This document shows, piece by piece, positions 35,460 to 45,244 of a stretch of DNA of 64,000 nt. The notes under the pieces were generated by a model. The model was not told the origin of the DNA, searched no databases, and saw only the letters and a list, made by a program, of their open reading frames with translations. The DNA lies in contig JAAVLL010000001.1 of NCBI GenBank assembly GCA_012103035.1, positions 1,214,501 to 1,278,500 on the forward strand, read 5' to 3'. Source of the stretch: Brucella oryzae. Lineage in GTDB: Bacteria > Pseudomonadota > Alphaproteobacteria > Rhizobiales > Rhizobiaceae. Each line of letters opens with the position of its first letter. Position 1 is the stretch's first letter. The position numbers were made by a program, and so were the translations under genes.

Positions 35460-36926
35460 CCGCAGGACGTCCGACAGGAACCATATTGGTGGCGGATGAC
35501 GATGCAGCTATTCGGACCGTGCTGAACCAGGCATTGTCGCGAGCAGGCTACGATGTGCGTGTGACTTCTAATGCTGCCTCGCTTTGGCGCTGGGTGGCTG
35601 CAGGCGACGGTGATCTGGTCATTACTGACGTTAATATGCCGGACGAGAATGCCTTCGACCTCCTGCCACGCATCAAGAAGATGCGTCCTGACCTGCCAGT
35701 TGTGGTCATGAGCGCGCAGAACACATTCATGACGGCAATTCGGGCATCCGAGGCGGGAGCCTACGAATATCTGCCGAAGCCATTCGATTTGACGGAACTC
35801 ATCAATATCGTCGGTCGGGCTCTGTCTGAACCAAAACGTAAGCCCATTGCCGCTTTATCGGATGAGCAGGCCGATAACATGCCGCTGGTCGGCCGTTCGC
35901 CTGCGATGCAGGAAATCTACCGTTTGCTGGCCCGCATGATGCAGACGGATTTGACCCTCATGGTTACGGGGAATCCGGCACAGGCAAGGAACTGGTTGCG
36001 CGTGCCCTGCACGAATACGGGCGTCGCCGAAAGGCCCGTTTGTTGCGATCAATATGGCGGCGATCCCGCGCGATCTGATCGAGTCCGAGCTGTTCGGGCA
36101 CGAGAAGGGTGCCTTTACCGGCGCGCAGAACCGCTCAAGCGGCCGCTTTGAACAGGCAAATGGCGGAACACTGTTTCTCGACGAGATCGGCGATATGCCG
36201 ATGGAAGCACAAACCCGTCTTTTGCGCGTGCTGCAGCAGGGCGAGTATATGACAGTCGGCGGACGTACGCCGATCAAGACCGACGTGCGCATCGTTGCCG
36301 CGACCAACAAGGATTTGCGGCAACTGATAGCGCAAGGTTTGTTCCGTGAGGATCTTTATTACCGGTTGAATGTCGTGCCCCTGCGCTTGCCGCCGCTTCG
36401 CGAGCGCAGCGAGGACGTGGCCGATCTTGTGCGCCATTTTTTCAAACGCGCTGCCGAAGAGGGGCTGCCGGAGAAGCGTATCAGCACCGCTGGCCTGGAA
36501 ATGATGCGCCGGTATCCATGGCCAGGAAATGTGCGTGAACTGGAAAATCTCGTCCGGAGGCTTTCGGCGCTTTATCCGCAAGAGGAAATATCGCCGGAAA
36601 TCATCGAAACGGAATTGAAGTCTGAACTGGCCAAGCCGGATGTCGTTCCCGTCAGTGGGGGCGATATGGAGAATATTTCCATATCGCAGGCCGTCGAGCA
36701 GAATATGCAGCGTTACTTTGCATCATTCGGTGCCGATCTGCCGCCGCCGGGGCTTTATCACCGGGTTCTGGCGGAACTGGAATATCCCTTGATCCTCGCA
36801 TGTCTTACGGCAACACGTGGAAATCAGATCAAGGCGGCAGATCTTCTGGGATTAAATCGGAACACGCTGCGCAAGAAAATTCGCGAGCTCGGGGTCAATA
36901 TCTACCGCGGAAACAAGGGAAGCTGA
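35456..36926 (+). CDS. ntrC: Nitrogen regulation response regulator NtrC (two frameshifts)
   Basis: Sigma-54 activator. The start is the ATG at 35456 ([21 protein letters not shown]). The receiver domain has the phospho-aspartate in [13 protein letters not shown] (about residue 60) and Lys in YLPKPFD. The AAA+ domain has the Walker A region [15 protein letters not shown] (broken here), GAFTGA for sigma-54 contact, and [10 protein letters not shown]. The C-terminal Fis-like helix-turn-helix is [24 protein letters not shown]. Single Gs are missing near 35971 (ACGGGGGAATC) and 36036 (AAGGGCCCG). The corrected length is about 490 residues. The ntrYX pair that follows ntrBC in Brucella and many relatives is not next. 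Confidence 0.95.
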
Positions 36927-36942
36927 ACGATAACCATGCGCT

Positions 36943-36965
36943 AATAACGCATTAACTACGTTATT
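36943..36965. promoter_or_regulatory. AT-rich inverted repeat downstream of ntrC
   Basis: AATAACG (36943-36949) and CGTTATT (36959-36965) are exact inverted arms around a 9-base spacer. No T run follows, so it is a weak terminator candidate; an operator for the small gene at 37004 is equally possible. Confidence 0.35.
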
Positions 36966-37003
36966 TAATGAGCAATTAAGTCTGTTCGACTACTGTTGGT
37001 TGC

Positions 37004-37195
37004 ATGAGAAATCAGCAATCCACGCGAAGCAAGAAAACCCGGCGTATTCTCGAACCGGCTGTAAGGAGCGGCATTCTTGCCGCGCCTTTGATATTGATGC
37101 TTGCAATCGTCGTCATTTTGTCAGGAGCAGAGCCGAGGCTCTCCGCGATGATCGATCAAACCTTCACCGGTTCGATTAGCCCCATCATAAAGTAA
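37004..37195 (+). CDS. Small hydrophobic protein of unknown function
   Basis: A 63-codon frame starting MRNQQSTRSKKTRRILEPAV has a strongly basic N-terminus, one hydrophobic segment (about residues 22-42, SGILAAPLILMLAIVVILSG) and a polar tail ending SISPIIK. The ribosome binding site is poor. The layout is that of a single-pass inner-membrane or exported peptide. I do not recognise the family, and it does not resemble the NtrY N-terminus that might be expected here. Confidence 0.5.
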   Translation: MRNQQSTRSKKTRRILEPAVRSGILAAPLILMLAIVVILSGAEPRLSAMIDQTFTGSISPIIK

Positions 37196-37261
37196 TTACC
37201 AGTTGGCCTTGAATAAGATGCCTGCATTCCTACTCTTTTAGCATAGCTAAAGGAGATAATC

Positions 37262-37504
37262 ATGCGTCTTGTTGCTACGACTTTGTTTCTTGGTTTGTCT
37301 GTTGCTGCGGCCTATGCCGCTCCGCCACCGGAAGGCACCAAGCTTTCGGAAATAATCGCCAAAATCGAACAGAACGCGGATACCGCTTTCATTGATGAAG
37401 TCGACTGGAATGATCGCGGCTATTACGAGATCGAATATGTCACCAAGGCTGGCGCCAAGGTTGAGGTGAAGGTCGATCCGAAAACCGGAGAAAATGTTCG
37501 GTGA
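37262..37504 (+). CDS. Exported PepSY-domain small protein, intact
   Basis: An 80-residue protein starting at the ATG at 37262 after AAAGGAGATAATC, a strong ribosome binding site. Residues 1-20 (MRLVATTLFLGLSVAAAYAA) form a clear signal peptide. The mature part (KLSEIIAKIEQNADTAFIDE..YYEIEYVTKAGAKVEVKVDP) is one PepSY unit, a fold found in periplasmic inhibitors and sensor domains. The partner is unknown. Probably secreted to the periplasm. Confidence 0.75.
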   Translation: MRLVATTLFLGLSVAAAYAAPPPEGTKLSEIIAKIEQNADTAFIDEVDWNDRGYYEIEYVTKAGAKVEVKVDPKTGENVR

Positions 37505-37532
37505 TTTTCAACCTTCTCAGGAACGATTATGC

Positions 37533-37606
37533 TGGAGCGGGTAGCGGGAATCGAACCCGCGCGTTCAGCTTGGGAAGCTGACAAGCTACCATTACATCAT
37601 ACCCGC
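37533..37606 (-). tRNA. tRNA-Gly (anticodon CCC)
   Basis: On the minus strand the acceptor stem GCGGGTA pairs with TACCCGC. The anticodon arm is TCAGC-TTCCCAA-GCTGA, placing CCC at positions 34-36. The T arm contains GCGGGTTCGATTCCCGC, and the 3' end has an encoded CCA. It is 74 nucleotides long with all four arms and reads the GGG glycine codon. Confidence 0.95.
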
Positions 37607-37895
37607 AAACTGTAATGTATTTCAGCTAATTAGCGACAAGTTTGATGAGGCCGCATTAGAAAGTTTTACAGTTGGTTTTGCCAAACTATGTTCTCTTTCT
37701 GGTCTCGTCAAACTGTTTTGTCGGAAGGTCGCCCGTACCGTTACGTTCCGTCTCAAGACTTCACGAAACACTACAGTATCGTGACAAATTTTTCATGAAC
37801 CGTTCCATTGATATCCAGGATTGAGAAGCCATCTGCAGATAACGCTTTCAACCATGCAGCCAGATTTGCAGGCTGTTGCAGATGACAGGAAATCC

Positions 37896-38791
37896 ATGGG
37901 CAAGACCACAAAGCGCCGGGCACTGCTTATCGTAAATCCACATGCCCGAAATGGCAGGGGATATGGCGTGGATATTCGTTCTGCGTTGGAACGCGGCGGC
38001 CTCCAGCTCATCGAACGAAATCCGCAGGACGACGAGACGATCTCAGATCTGATCCTTCGTGAAAAGATTGTGATCTCGTTATTGTCGGTGGTGGCGATGG
38101 GTCGCTGAATGCTGCAGCCAAGGGGTTGATGGAGACGGGAATGCCACTTGCAATCCTTCCGCTTGGAACTGCGAATGATTTCGCCCGGACCATAGGCATT
38201 CCTGCCGATCCGGTCGAGGCGGCGCGTCGCCTTTCTTCCTATGAAATACAGCCCATCGATCTCGGTGAGGTGAACGGCCACCTTTACTTCAATGTCGCGA
38301 GCATCGGTTTCAGTGCCGAACTGGCGCAGCAACTCAGCTCTGCGGCAAAGAAGAAGTGGGGAAAGCTCGGCTATGCGATCGTTGCGGCACGTATCCTCAT
38401 GCGTTCGGAGCTTTTCACAGCCTATCTGGAACACGACGGCATGACGGAGAAAATCCGTACGTTGCAGGTCTCTGTCGGGAACGGAAAATTCTATGGCGGC
38501 GGCATGGCTGTCGAGAAGGACGCTACAGTGGATGATGGCAGGCTGGATTTTTATAGTCTGGAAGTCGATCACTGGTGGAAACTTTTGCGTCTGCTTCCAA
38601 GTCTGCGCCGTGGCACCCACTCCAAATGGGATGGCGTGCGCGCTTTTCCGACGACCGAGGTCATTGTGCGCACCAAGAAACCGCGTGCTGTAAACACAGA
38701 TGGCGAGCTGTCGACGTGGACACCAGCCCATTTCCGCCTGTTGCCCAAGGCGATCAAAGTTTACATGCCTGATCCGGTATTGAGGCCGTGA
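37896..38791 (+). CDS. Diacylglycerol/lipid kinase family protein (YegS/DagK type) (one frameshift)
   Basis: A soluble lipid kinase with the diacylglycerol kinase catalytic domain. The start is the ATG at 37896 (MGKTTKRRALLIVNPHARNG) after GACAGGAAATCC; an upstream in-frame ATG at 37854 lacks a ribosome binding site. One A is missing near 38066 (GAAAAAGATTGTG), so the nucleotide motif VIVGGGDGSLNAA is split in the printed frame. LPLGTANDFARTIGIP and VGNGKFYGGGMAVEKDATVDDG follow. About 298 residues, usual for the family. The substrate lipid is not predictable. Confidence 0.88.
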
Positions 38792-38800
38792 TATTGAGGA

Positions 38801-38835
38801 GGCAAAAGAGACCCGCTTTGTTGGAGCGGGCCTAA
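38801..38835 (-). terminator. Terminator for the minus-strand small gene
   Basis: AGCGGG/CCCGCT (38812-38817 with 38825-38830) forms a 6-bp stem with a 7-base loop. Read on the minus strand it is followed by TCTCTTTTGCC, giving a short T run. On the plus strand no T run follows, so it does not suit the lipid kinase gene. Confidence 0.55.
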
Positions 38836-38912
38836 TCCATGACGTTAGGTGACTGGCTCGGAGGTCATTAGAGCCGTATAGGTAACGACTGAAAGGCCTG
38901 AACGTTCCATAT

Positions 38913-38989
38913 TTAAAAGAAAAATACCAGATTAGCAGCACGACAACGAGTGGAACGCCCATCAGCCAAAGGATCATTGCTCTCAACAT
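38913..38989 (-). CDS. Tiny single-helix membrane protein, probable general-stress gene (one probable frameshift)
   Basis: A start ATG at 38987-38989 follows GGAAGGAGAACAAGA, one of the strongest ribosome binding sites in the window. The peptide MLRAMILWLMGVPLVVVLLI is nearly all hydrophobic. As printed the frame runs on for a long unlikely stretch, but adding one T to the T5 run near 38924 gives WYFFF and a TAA at 38913-38915, a 25-residue protein. A stress-type promoter lies just upstream and a terminator about 80 bases downstream, so it looks like an independent small gene. Function unknown; I infer a membrane stress peptide. Confidence 0.6.
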
Positions 38990-39016
38990 TCTTGTTCTCC
39001 TTCCTGTTGAAAATTC

Positions 39017-39041
39017 AACGCGTTGAATGAACGATGGTTCC
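39017..39041 (-). promoter_or_regulatory. EcfG (general stress sigma factor) type promoter
   Basis: On the minus strand GGAAC (39037-39041) is followed after exactly 16 bases by CGTT (39017-39020), matching the GGAAC-N16/17-CGTT consensus of the alphaproteobacterial general stress sigma factor EcfG (RpoE1 in Brucella). It lies 28 bases before the ATG of the tiny membrane gene at 38987-38989. Confidence 0.7.
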
Positions 39042-39215
39042 ACAGGACTGAGTGATACGGCTCGTCGGAGGTAAGCGAATGCCAAGCAGCGCGACTCAAA
39101 ATATGCGGAATGTCAAAAGCTTTAATGATCCGTCAATGAATCGGTGACATCACTAAAATCTAAAAGGCGCAACCAGCGTTTTCGGTTGTGTTGTTGAGTA
39201 ACGGGCGTGTGGCGT

Positions 39216-40488
39216 ATGGATTCGAAACGAGGGCTGAAACATTCGGTCAACGGCAGGGCAGTGAAGCTGCGCGGTAAACGTGGTTCCGTTGCCATGTTGT
39301 CTTTCATTGCTATAGCTGTCGCCTTGGCTGGCTGTGCGTCGGCACCTCAGCCGAAGTCGAAGACAAAGCGCTCAAAGGAATATTTTGCCGAATCCAAATA
39401 TGGCGTGAAAGCCAGCCCTCGCGTGGCTTTTCGAAGGGAAAGCCGCTGCCACGTGGCGGCGGGCGCGATCAGACCGGACAGCCCTACAAGGTCAAAGGGC
39501 GCTGGTATTATCCGAAGGAAGACAAGAACTACGTCAAGGTCGGCCACGCTTCGTGGTATGGCGAAGCTTTCCACGGCCGCCTGACGGCCAATGGTGAAGT
39601 CTACGACATGGCGCATCTGACAGCTGCGCATCCAACCATGCCGTTGCCGAGTTATGCCCGTGTGACTAATCTTGCCAATGGCAGTTCGGTCATCGTACGC
39701 GTGAATGATCGTGGTCCCTATGAATTCGACCGTGTCATCGATCTCTCCCAGAAAGCTGCCGAAATGCTTGATTACCAGCATCACGGCACGGCGAATGTGA
39801 AGGTCGAATATGTCGGCAGAGCGCCATTGGATGGCAATGACGATGCATTCCTGATGGCGTCTTATCGTCCGGCGGGTGGCGATATGATCGGTCAGCCCGC
39901 AACCGGCGTCATGATGGCGATGAACGGGCCGACGCCGACCTCGCCGAAGTCACGCGTTCCTATGCCTGTGATGGATGCTGTTCCGGTCTCTGCGCCCATA
40001 CCTGAAAATTCACCTTTTCCGTCGATCCTGCTTATAGCGATCCGTCCGGCGGACCAGCTCCGTTGTTGCCAGCGAATGTGCCTGTGCCGTCGCAACGCCC
40101 CGGTTCAAGCTTCGGAGTGGCGAGTGCGGCAGGTGTGAGCGGTCTTGCCGGCTACGCGTCTGACCGGCTTGCTGCAACGGCTTATACCGAGGAGCGCACC
40201 TATGGCAGCATCCTGACCAAGGACGCGATTTCAAGCGCCTGGAAGCGCCGCGAGGCTGAGGAGCATGGCGAATATGTCGAGCTTGGCACATTCAAGACGC
40301 TTGAAGAGGCAAGGCAGCTTCAGGCGTCGTTGCCACGCTCGACCCGATTTACGCTAACCAAGATTCCAACCGACACCAGCGAGTCTTACGAGCTGACAGC
40401 CGTGGCAGAGAAAGGCGGAAACGATGCCCTGCTGCGCGCGGCCTGGAAGGCGGGCGCAGTGAATGCGTTTGTCGTTCGTCTCGATTGA
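39216..40488 (+). CDS. rlpA: RlpA-family septal ring lipoprotein with SPOR domain (frameshifted)
   Basis: RlpA is an outer-membrane lipoprotein whose double-psi beta-barrel acts as a lytic transglycosylase on naked glycan strands. The start is the ATG at 39216 (MDSKRGLKHSVNGRAVK). A long basic leader precedes the lipobox LAGC (Cys at about residue 42). The barrel domain shows VGHASWYGEAFHGRLTANGE and VRVNDRGPYEFDRVIDLSQKAAEML. The C-terminal SPOR domain is YVELGTFKTLEEARQLQASLP to NAFVVRLD. Breaks lie near 39430 and 39590-39600 (frame change before MAHLTAAHP) and near 40015. The reconstructed length is about 424-425 residues. Confidence 0.9.
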
Positions 40489-40579
40489 TTGCTCACATTA
40501 CGGTGATACACGCTGGCATATTGATTTTGGTCGGATTCGTTGCGTAAGCTCTATCTCATTGCTCACGTAACGGATTTGC

Positions 40580-41774
40580 ATGGGGCTGATTTCAAAAACA
40601 TTGGTATTTGCGCGCGCGGCCTCTGTGGGCGTTTCGCTGGCTGCATTCGTGCCGGTTTTAAGTCAGGCGGCACCTGTTGAGGCGGCATTCGTTTCAAAGG
40701 CGCCGCAGGTGTTGCTTATCGATGACCGAAGCGGAACGGTGCTTCTTTCCAAGAATGCCAATGTTCCCATTCCGCCCGCATCTCTTGCCAAGCTGATGAC
40801 GGCCGAAGTGGTTTTCGAAGCCCTTGATAAAGGCGCGACGACACTCGAAACGCCTTACATCGTCAGTGAGAATGCCTGGAGAACCGGTGGTGCCCCTCGG
40901 GAACATCAACGATGTTCGCACGCATCAAGTCGGCGCCAACGGTCGCTGATCTACTGCAGGGGATGATTGTTCAGTCGGCGAATGACGGCGCCATCGTACT
41001 GGCAGAAGGGCTGGCGGGCAGCGAGGAGGCTTTTGCAAAGCGCATGAATGATCGTGCGCAGGAGCTTGGTTTGACCGGCTCCAAATTTGTAAACTCGACG
41101 GGTTTGCCCGCCGAAGGGCAGGCGGTCTCGCTGCAGGATCTGGTCAGATTGGCGCGACATATCCGGACAGCCCATCCCGAGTATTATAAATATTATGCTC
41201 AACCTGCCTTCACCTGGAACAACATCATGCAACGCAACCGCAACCCCTTGTTGCGGCTTGATGTCGGGGCTGACGGGATGGGAACGGGTTTTACGGAAGC
41301 ATCAGGTTTTGCGCTGGTCGGATCGGCGGAACAGAACGGCCGCAGGCTTTATCTGGCGATGAGCGGTCTTGCCAGCATCAAGGAGCGTGAAGAAGAAGCA
41401 AAGCGTCTCCTGCAATGGGGATGACGGCCTTTGACGATGTTCAGCTTTATCCTGCGAACGAAATTGTGGGTGAGGCGCAAGTTTTCGGCGGTGCGCTCAC
41501 GCATGTGCCGTTGAAGGTCAGGGATCGTGTCGAGCTGCTGCTACCGAAGGACGGTCGCGACAAGCTCAAGGCCCGGATTGTCTATAAGGGGCCGCTCGAT
41601 GCCCCTGTCGCCGACAACCAGCAGGTCGGTATTCTTCAGTTGGAGCTTAATGGTAGCATTCTTCGTGATATCCCTGTTTTCACGGCGCAATCTGTCGAGG
41701 AAGGTAGTCTCTCGAAGCGCGCCTTGGGGGCGGCGATGGAGCTCTCCACCGGCTGGCTGCGGAAGTATCTTTAG
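40580..41774 (+). CDS. dacA: D-alanyl-D-alanine carboxypeptidase (DacA/PBP5 family) (two frameshifts)
   Basis: Periplasmic penicillin-binding protein that trims pentapeptides. The start is the ATG at 40580 (MGLISKTLVFARAASVGVS), with a signal peptide ending near residue 35. The SxxK motif is Ser68-Leu-Ala-Lys71 (PPASLAKLMTAEV), and SxN appears as QSANDGAIVLAE. The third motif is unusual: GMGTGFTEASG, with Gly where the family has Lys (KTG). The C-terminal PBP5-type domain (KVRDRVELLLPKDGRDKLKARI) ends in an amphipathic helix AAMELSTGWLRKYL. A C is missing near 40897 (C5) and a G near 41417 (G5). The corrected length is about 398 residues. Confidence 0.92.
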
Positions 41775-41876
41775 CCTGCGTTGGGTGTATTCCAGGCTCG
41801 ACCTGATAGCCAAAGGCCGATAATAACTTTCACAGAAGTCCGTTCGGGCATCGATTCAAACATTTTGGAAGTTGGT

Positions 41877-42520
41877 TTGTCGGGATTGTTCATCACATTC
41901 GAAGGCGGCGAAGGAGCGGGCAAGTCAACGCAAATCGCGTTGCTGGCCAAGCACCTGCGTGCATGCGGCTTCGATCCTGTCATCACGCGAGAACCGGGCG
42001 GTTCTCCTGGTGCGGAAGCAATTCGCCATGTCATACTGAGCGGCAATGCTGAAAACTATGGCCCAGCGATGGAAGCCCTGCTGTTCGCAGCTGCAAGGGC
42101 AGACCATGTGGACCAGCTTATCCGCCCGGCGCTGAACGAGGGGCGAGTGGTGCTTTGTGACCGTTTCATCGACTCAAGCCGTGCCTATCAGGGCGTTACC
42201 GGCAATCTCGACAGCACCTATATGGCGGCGGTGGAACGCATTTCCATAGACGGCGCCATGCCTGACATGACGATCATTCTCGACATTCCCGCGGAGAAAG
42301 GTCTGTCGCGTGCTGGAAAACGGCGTGGCAGCGAAACTGCGGACCGGTTCGAGAAAGAAGATATTGCTGTGCATGAGGCGCGACGGCAGGCCTTCCTCGC
42401 GATCGCCGAAGCGGAACCTGAGCGATGCAAGGTCATCGACGCTGACCGCTTGCAAGACGCGATTGCGGGCGATATCGCAAAAGAAGTTGATCATGTTCTG
42501 ACGAAAAGGGGCTTTTGTGA
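41877..42520 (+). CDS. tmk: Thymidylate kinase (frameshift at its end)
   Basis: Tmk phosphorylates dTMP. The start is a TTG at 41877 ([20 protein letters not shown]), with GGAAG six bases upstream; no better start lies near. GGEGAGKS is the P-loop, [12 protein letters not shown] the DR[YF] region and [11 protein letters not shown] the lid. One G is missing from a G5 run near 42508-42511. Corrected, the protein ends LTKRGLL with TGA at 42518-42520, overlapping the GTG of holB, and is 214 residues long. As printed it runs on to 42542. Confidence 0.9.
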
Positions 42521-43590
42521 TCGAGGAACTCGACGTCCCTAAAGCCCACGATTCCATTGAGGGTGTGCCAGAACCATCTGCGAGTGATTATATCGCCGGG
42601 CACCGGGAGATCAGTGATTTTCTGGCGCAAGCCTATCGGGAGGGCGTATGCATCATGCGCTGCTCTTTGAAGGCGCGCAGGGGATCGGCAAGGCAACGCT
42701 CGCCTTTCATCTGGCAGGCCATATGCTGGCTCATGGCAATAATGGCGAGGCACCGGAGCATATTGCTGCGCCAGATTTTGCGAAACCGCTCTGGCGGCAG
42801 ATTGCAGGTGGCATGCATCCGGCTGTCCTGCATATCAACCGCCCATTCGATCAGAAGACCGGAAAATTCAAAACGGGTATTCCCGTGGAGGAAATTCGCC
42901 GGATCACGCATTTTCTGACCAGAACGGCATCGGACCACGCCTGGCGTATCGTTATTGTCGACCCTGCCGATGATATGAACCGCAATGCCGCCAATGCGCT
43001 CTTGAAAACTTTGGAAGAGCCTCCCGCGCGGGCGCTCTTTATCCTGATTTCTCATTCGGCGGGGCGGTTGCTCCCAACAATCCGGTCGCGCTGCCAAAGC
43101 ATCGGCTTCAAGCCGCTTGACGATGGATCGCTGACGGATGCTCTGGCACATGTCGGTCCCGGTGTCGGAATGGGGTCCGACGCCGTAACGCAAACACTGC
43201 TTCAGCGATCCGAAGGCAGTGTGCGCAAGGCACTTTGCTGGTGGCGAATGGCGGTATTGAAATCGCCGACACGGTCGATTCCCTTCTTGAAGGGCAGACT
43301 TTCGATTTGCCGAAAGCGCAGACGCTCGCCGGCATATTGAACGGGCGTGAGTCGGAGGTTCAGTATGAGCTGTTCCGTGATCATCTGCTGGGGCAGGTTG
43401 CGACTGAGGCGCGTCGTCGTGTCGAGGCTGGACAACTCCATGATGCAGACCGCTGGTCGCGGTTCTGGAGCGATCTGTCACGTGAAATCGTGGATGCCGA
43501 AACCTATAATCTCGACAGGCGGCAAGCTGTGGTAATTCTTCTGGAAAAACGAATCGCGCTTTTCGTTCCGGTCGGCCTCCGCTTGCGTGA
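42517..43590 (+). CDS. holB: DNA polymerase III delta-prime subunit (frameshifted)
   Basis: Clamp-loader ATPase subunit. The start is the GTG at 42517 ([20 protein letters not shown]), overlapping tmk. The P-loop is [43 protein letters not shown] and the SRC motif [11 protein letters not shown] are typical of delta-prime/gamma proteins. Breaks lie near 42643 (before MHHALLFEG), 43232 (ALLLVANGG) and probably near 43546 in an A run. With the last, the protein ends [17 protein letters not shown] at 43590, giving 358 residues. Without it the frame would run to 43768, into metG, which I think unlikely. Confidence 0.88.
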
Positions 43591-43691
43591 CATGGCCGCT
43601 GACATGCGTTATGTCACCGCTGATAATTTTCTCCTCGTGTGTCTGCTAGTCATTCAGGCGCGCTTTCAAACTTCGAAAGACCGGGTCCATA

Positions 43692-45239
43692 ATGAGCCGC
43701 GAAAAATATTACATCACCACCGCGATTGCTTATCCAAACGGAAAGCCGCACATCGGTCACGCGTATGAACTGATCGCGACCGATGCAATGGCGCGTTTTC
43801 AGCGCCTGAACGGCAAGGATGTTTTCTTTCTGACCGGTACGGACGAACATGGCATCAAGATGCTGCAGAGCGCGCGTAAGGAAGGCATTACGCCGCGCGA
43901 GCTTGCAGATCGCAATACGGCTGCGTTCCGCCGGATGGCGGATGTGCTGAATAGCTCGAATGACGAATATATTCGTACATCGGAAGAGCGCCATTACAAG
44001 GCCAGTCAGGCCATCTGGAAAGCGATGGCCGACAATGGCGATATCTACAAGGGTGGATATGCCGGTTGGTACTCCGTGCGTGACGAAGCCTACTATGGTG
44101 AAGAGGAAACGGAAGTTCGCGAAGATGGCGTTCGTTACGGCCCACAGGGTACGCCTGTCGAATGGGTCGAGGAGGAAAGCTATTTCTTCCGTCTCTCAGC
44201 CTATCAGGACAAGCTGCTCGATCTTTACAAGAATAATCCGGGCTTCATCATGCCTGCGGAACGCCGCAACGAGATCGTGAGCTTCGTCAAGTCGGGCCTG
44301 AAAGACCTGTCGATTTCGCGCACGACCTTCGACTGGGGTATTCCGGTGCCGGGCGATGAAAAGCACGTCATGTATGTCTGGGTCGACGCCCTGACCAACT
44401 ACATCACAGCACTCGGCTATCCAGATACGACGAGCGACAAGTGGGCCTATTGGCCGGCCGACGCCCATATTATCGGCAAGGACATTTCGCGTTTCCACGC
44501 CGTTTACTGGCCAGCATTCCTGATGTCGGCAGGTATTCCGCTGCCGAATCGCGTGTTTGCACACGGCTTCCTGTTCAACCGCGGTGAGAAGATGTCGAAG
44601 TCGCTCGGCAATGTGATCGATCCGTTCGGTCTCGTTGAGCGTTATGGGCTCGATCAGCTGCGCTATTTCCTGATGCGCGAAGTGCCGTTCGGTCAGGACG
44701 GCAGCTACAGCCATGACGCTATCGTCAACCGCACCAACGCTGACCTGGCGAATGATCTCGGCAATCTTGCGCAACGTTCCCTGTCGATGATCGCCAAGAA
44801 CTGCGAAGGCAAGGTCCCGGTTCCGGGCGAGTTTTCGGATGCGGATAAGGCCATTCTCGATCAGGCCGATGCAGCGCTTGATACCGCACGCAAGGCAATG
44901 GACGATCAGGCGCTGCATCTTGCGCTCGGAGCGATCTTTGCCGTTGTTGCCGAGGCCAACCGCTATTTTGCGGGGCAGGAGCCTTGGGCGCTGCGCAAGA
45001 CCGATCCGGCGCGCATGGGCACTGTCCTTTATGTGACGGCCGAAGTGATCCGGCGCGTGGGCATCATGGTGCAGCCGTTCATTCCGCAATCGGCGGAAAA
45101 GCTTCTCGACATACTGGCTATTCCTGCCGACAAGCGCCAGTTTTCAGACGTTGCGGCTAGCCAGCTTGTCGGTGGCACCGATCTGCCGGCCCCGCAGCCG
45201 GTGTTCCCGCGCTATGTGGAAACAGAAGAGCAGAACTGA
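43692..45239 (+). CDS. metG: Methionyl-tRNA synthetase, intact
   Basis: Class I synthetase that charges initiator and elongator methionine tRNAs. The 515-residue frame is unbroken from the ATG at 43692 ([26 protein letters not shown]). HIGH and KMSKS ([15 protein letters not shown]) are both present. There is no four-cysteine zinc knuckle in the connective region and no C-terminal dimerisation domain, so this is the short form usual in alphaproteobacteria. Tight spacing places it in a tmk-holB-metG-tatD-hydrolase operon. Confidence 0.97.
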   Translation: MSREKYYITTAIAYPNGKPHIGHAYELIATDAMARFQRLNGKDVFFLTGTDEHGIKMLQSARKEGITPRELADRNTAAFRRMADVLNSSNDEYIRTSEERHYKASQAIWKAMADNGDIYKGGYAGWYSVRDEAYYGEEETEVREDGVRYGPQGTPVEWVEEESYFFRLSAYQDKLLDLYKNNPGFIMPAERRNEIVSFVKSGLKDLSISRTTFDWGIPVPGDEKHVMYVWVDALTNYITALGYPDTTSDKWAYWPADAHIIGKDISRFHAVYWPAFLMSAGIPLPNRVFAHGFLFNRGEKMSKSLGNVIDPFGLVERYGLDQLRYFLMREVPFGQDGSYSHDAIVNRTNADLANDLGNLAQRSLSMIAKNCEGKVPVPGEFSDADKAILDQADAALDTARKAMDDQALHLALGAIFAVVAEANRYFAGQEPWALRKTDPARMGTVLYVTAEVIRRVGIMVQPFIPQSAEKLLDILAIPADKRQFSDVAASQLVGGTDLPAPQPVFPRYVETEEQN

Positions 45240-45244
45240 GTTCG

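Noticed and set aside
37793..39085. A 430-codon minus-strand frame covering the lipid kinase and the region downstream
   Set aside because: The part opposite the kinase is a shadow. Only its first 25 codons (from 38989) have a promoter, ribosome binding site and membrane-peptide character, and these are listed separately.
42517..43768. A HolB protein extended to 43768, overlapping metG
   Set aside because: One added A near 43546 gives a normal family-like terminus at 43590. The extension would overlap the metG start by 77 bases and reads as non-protein-like sequence.
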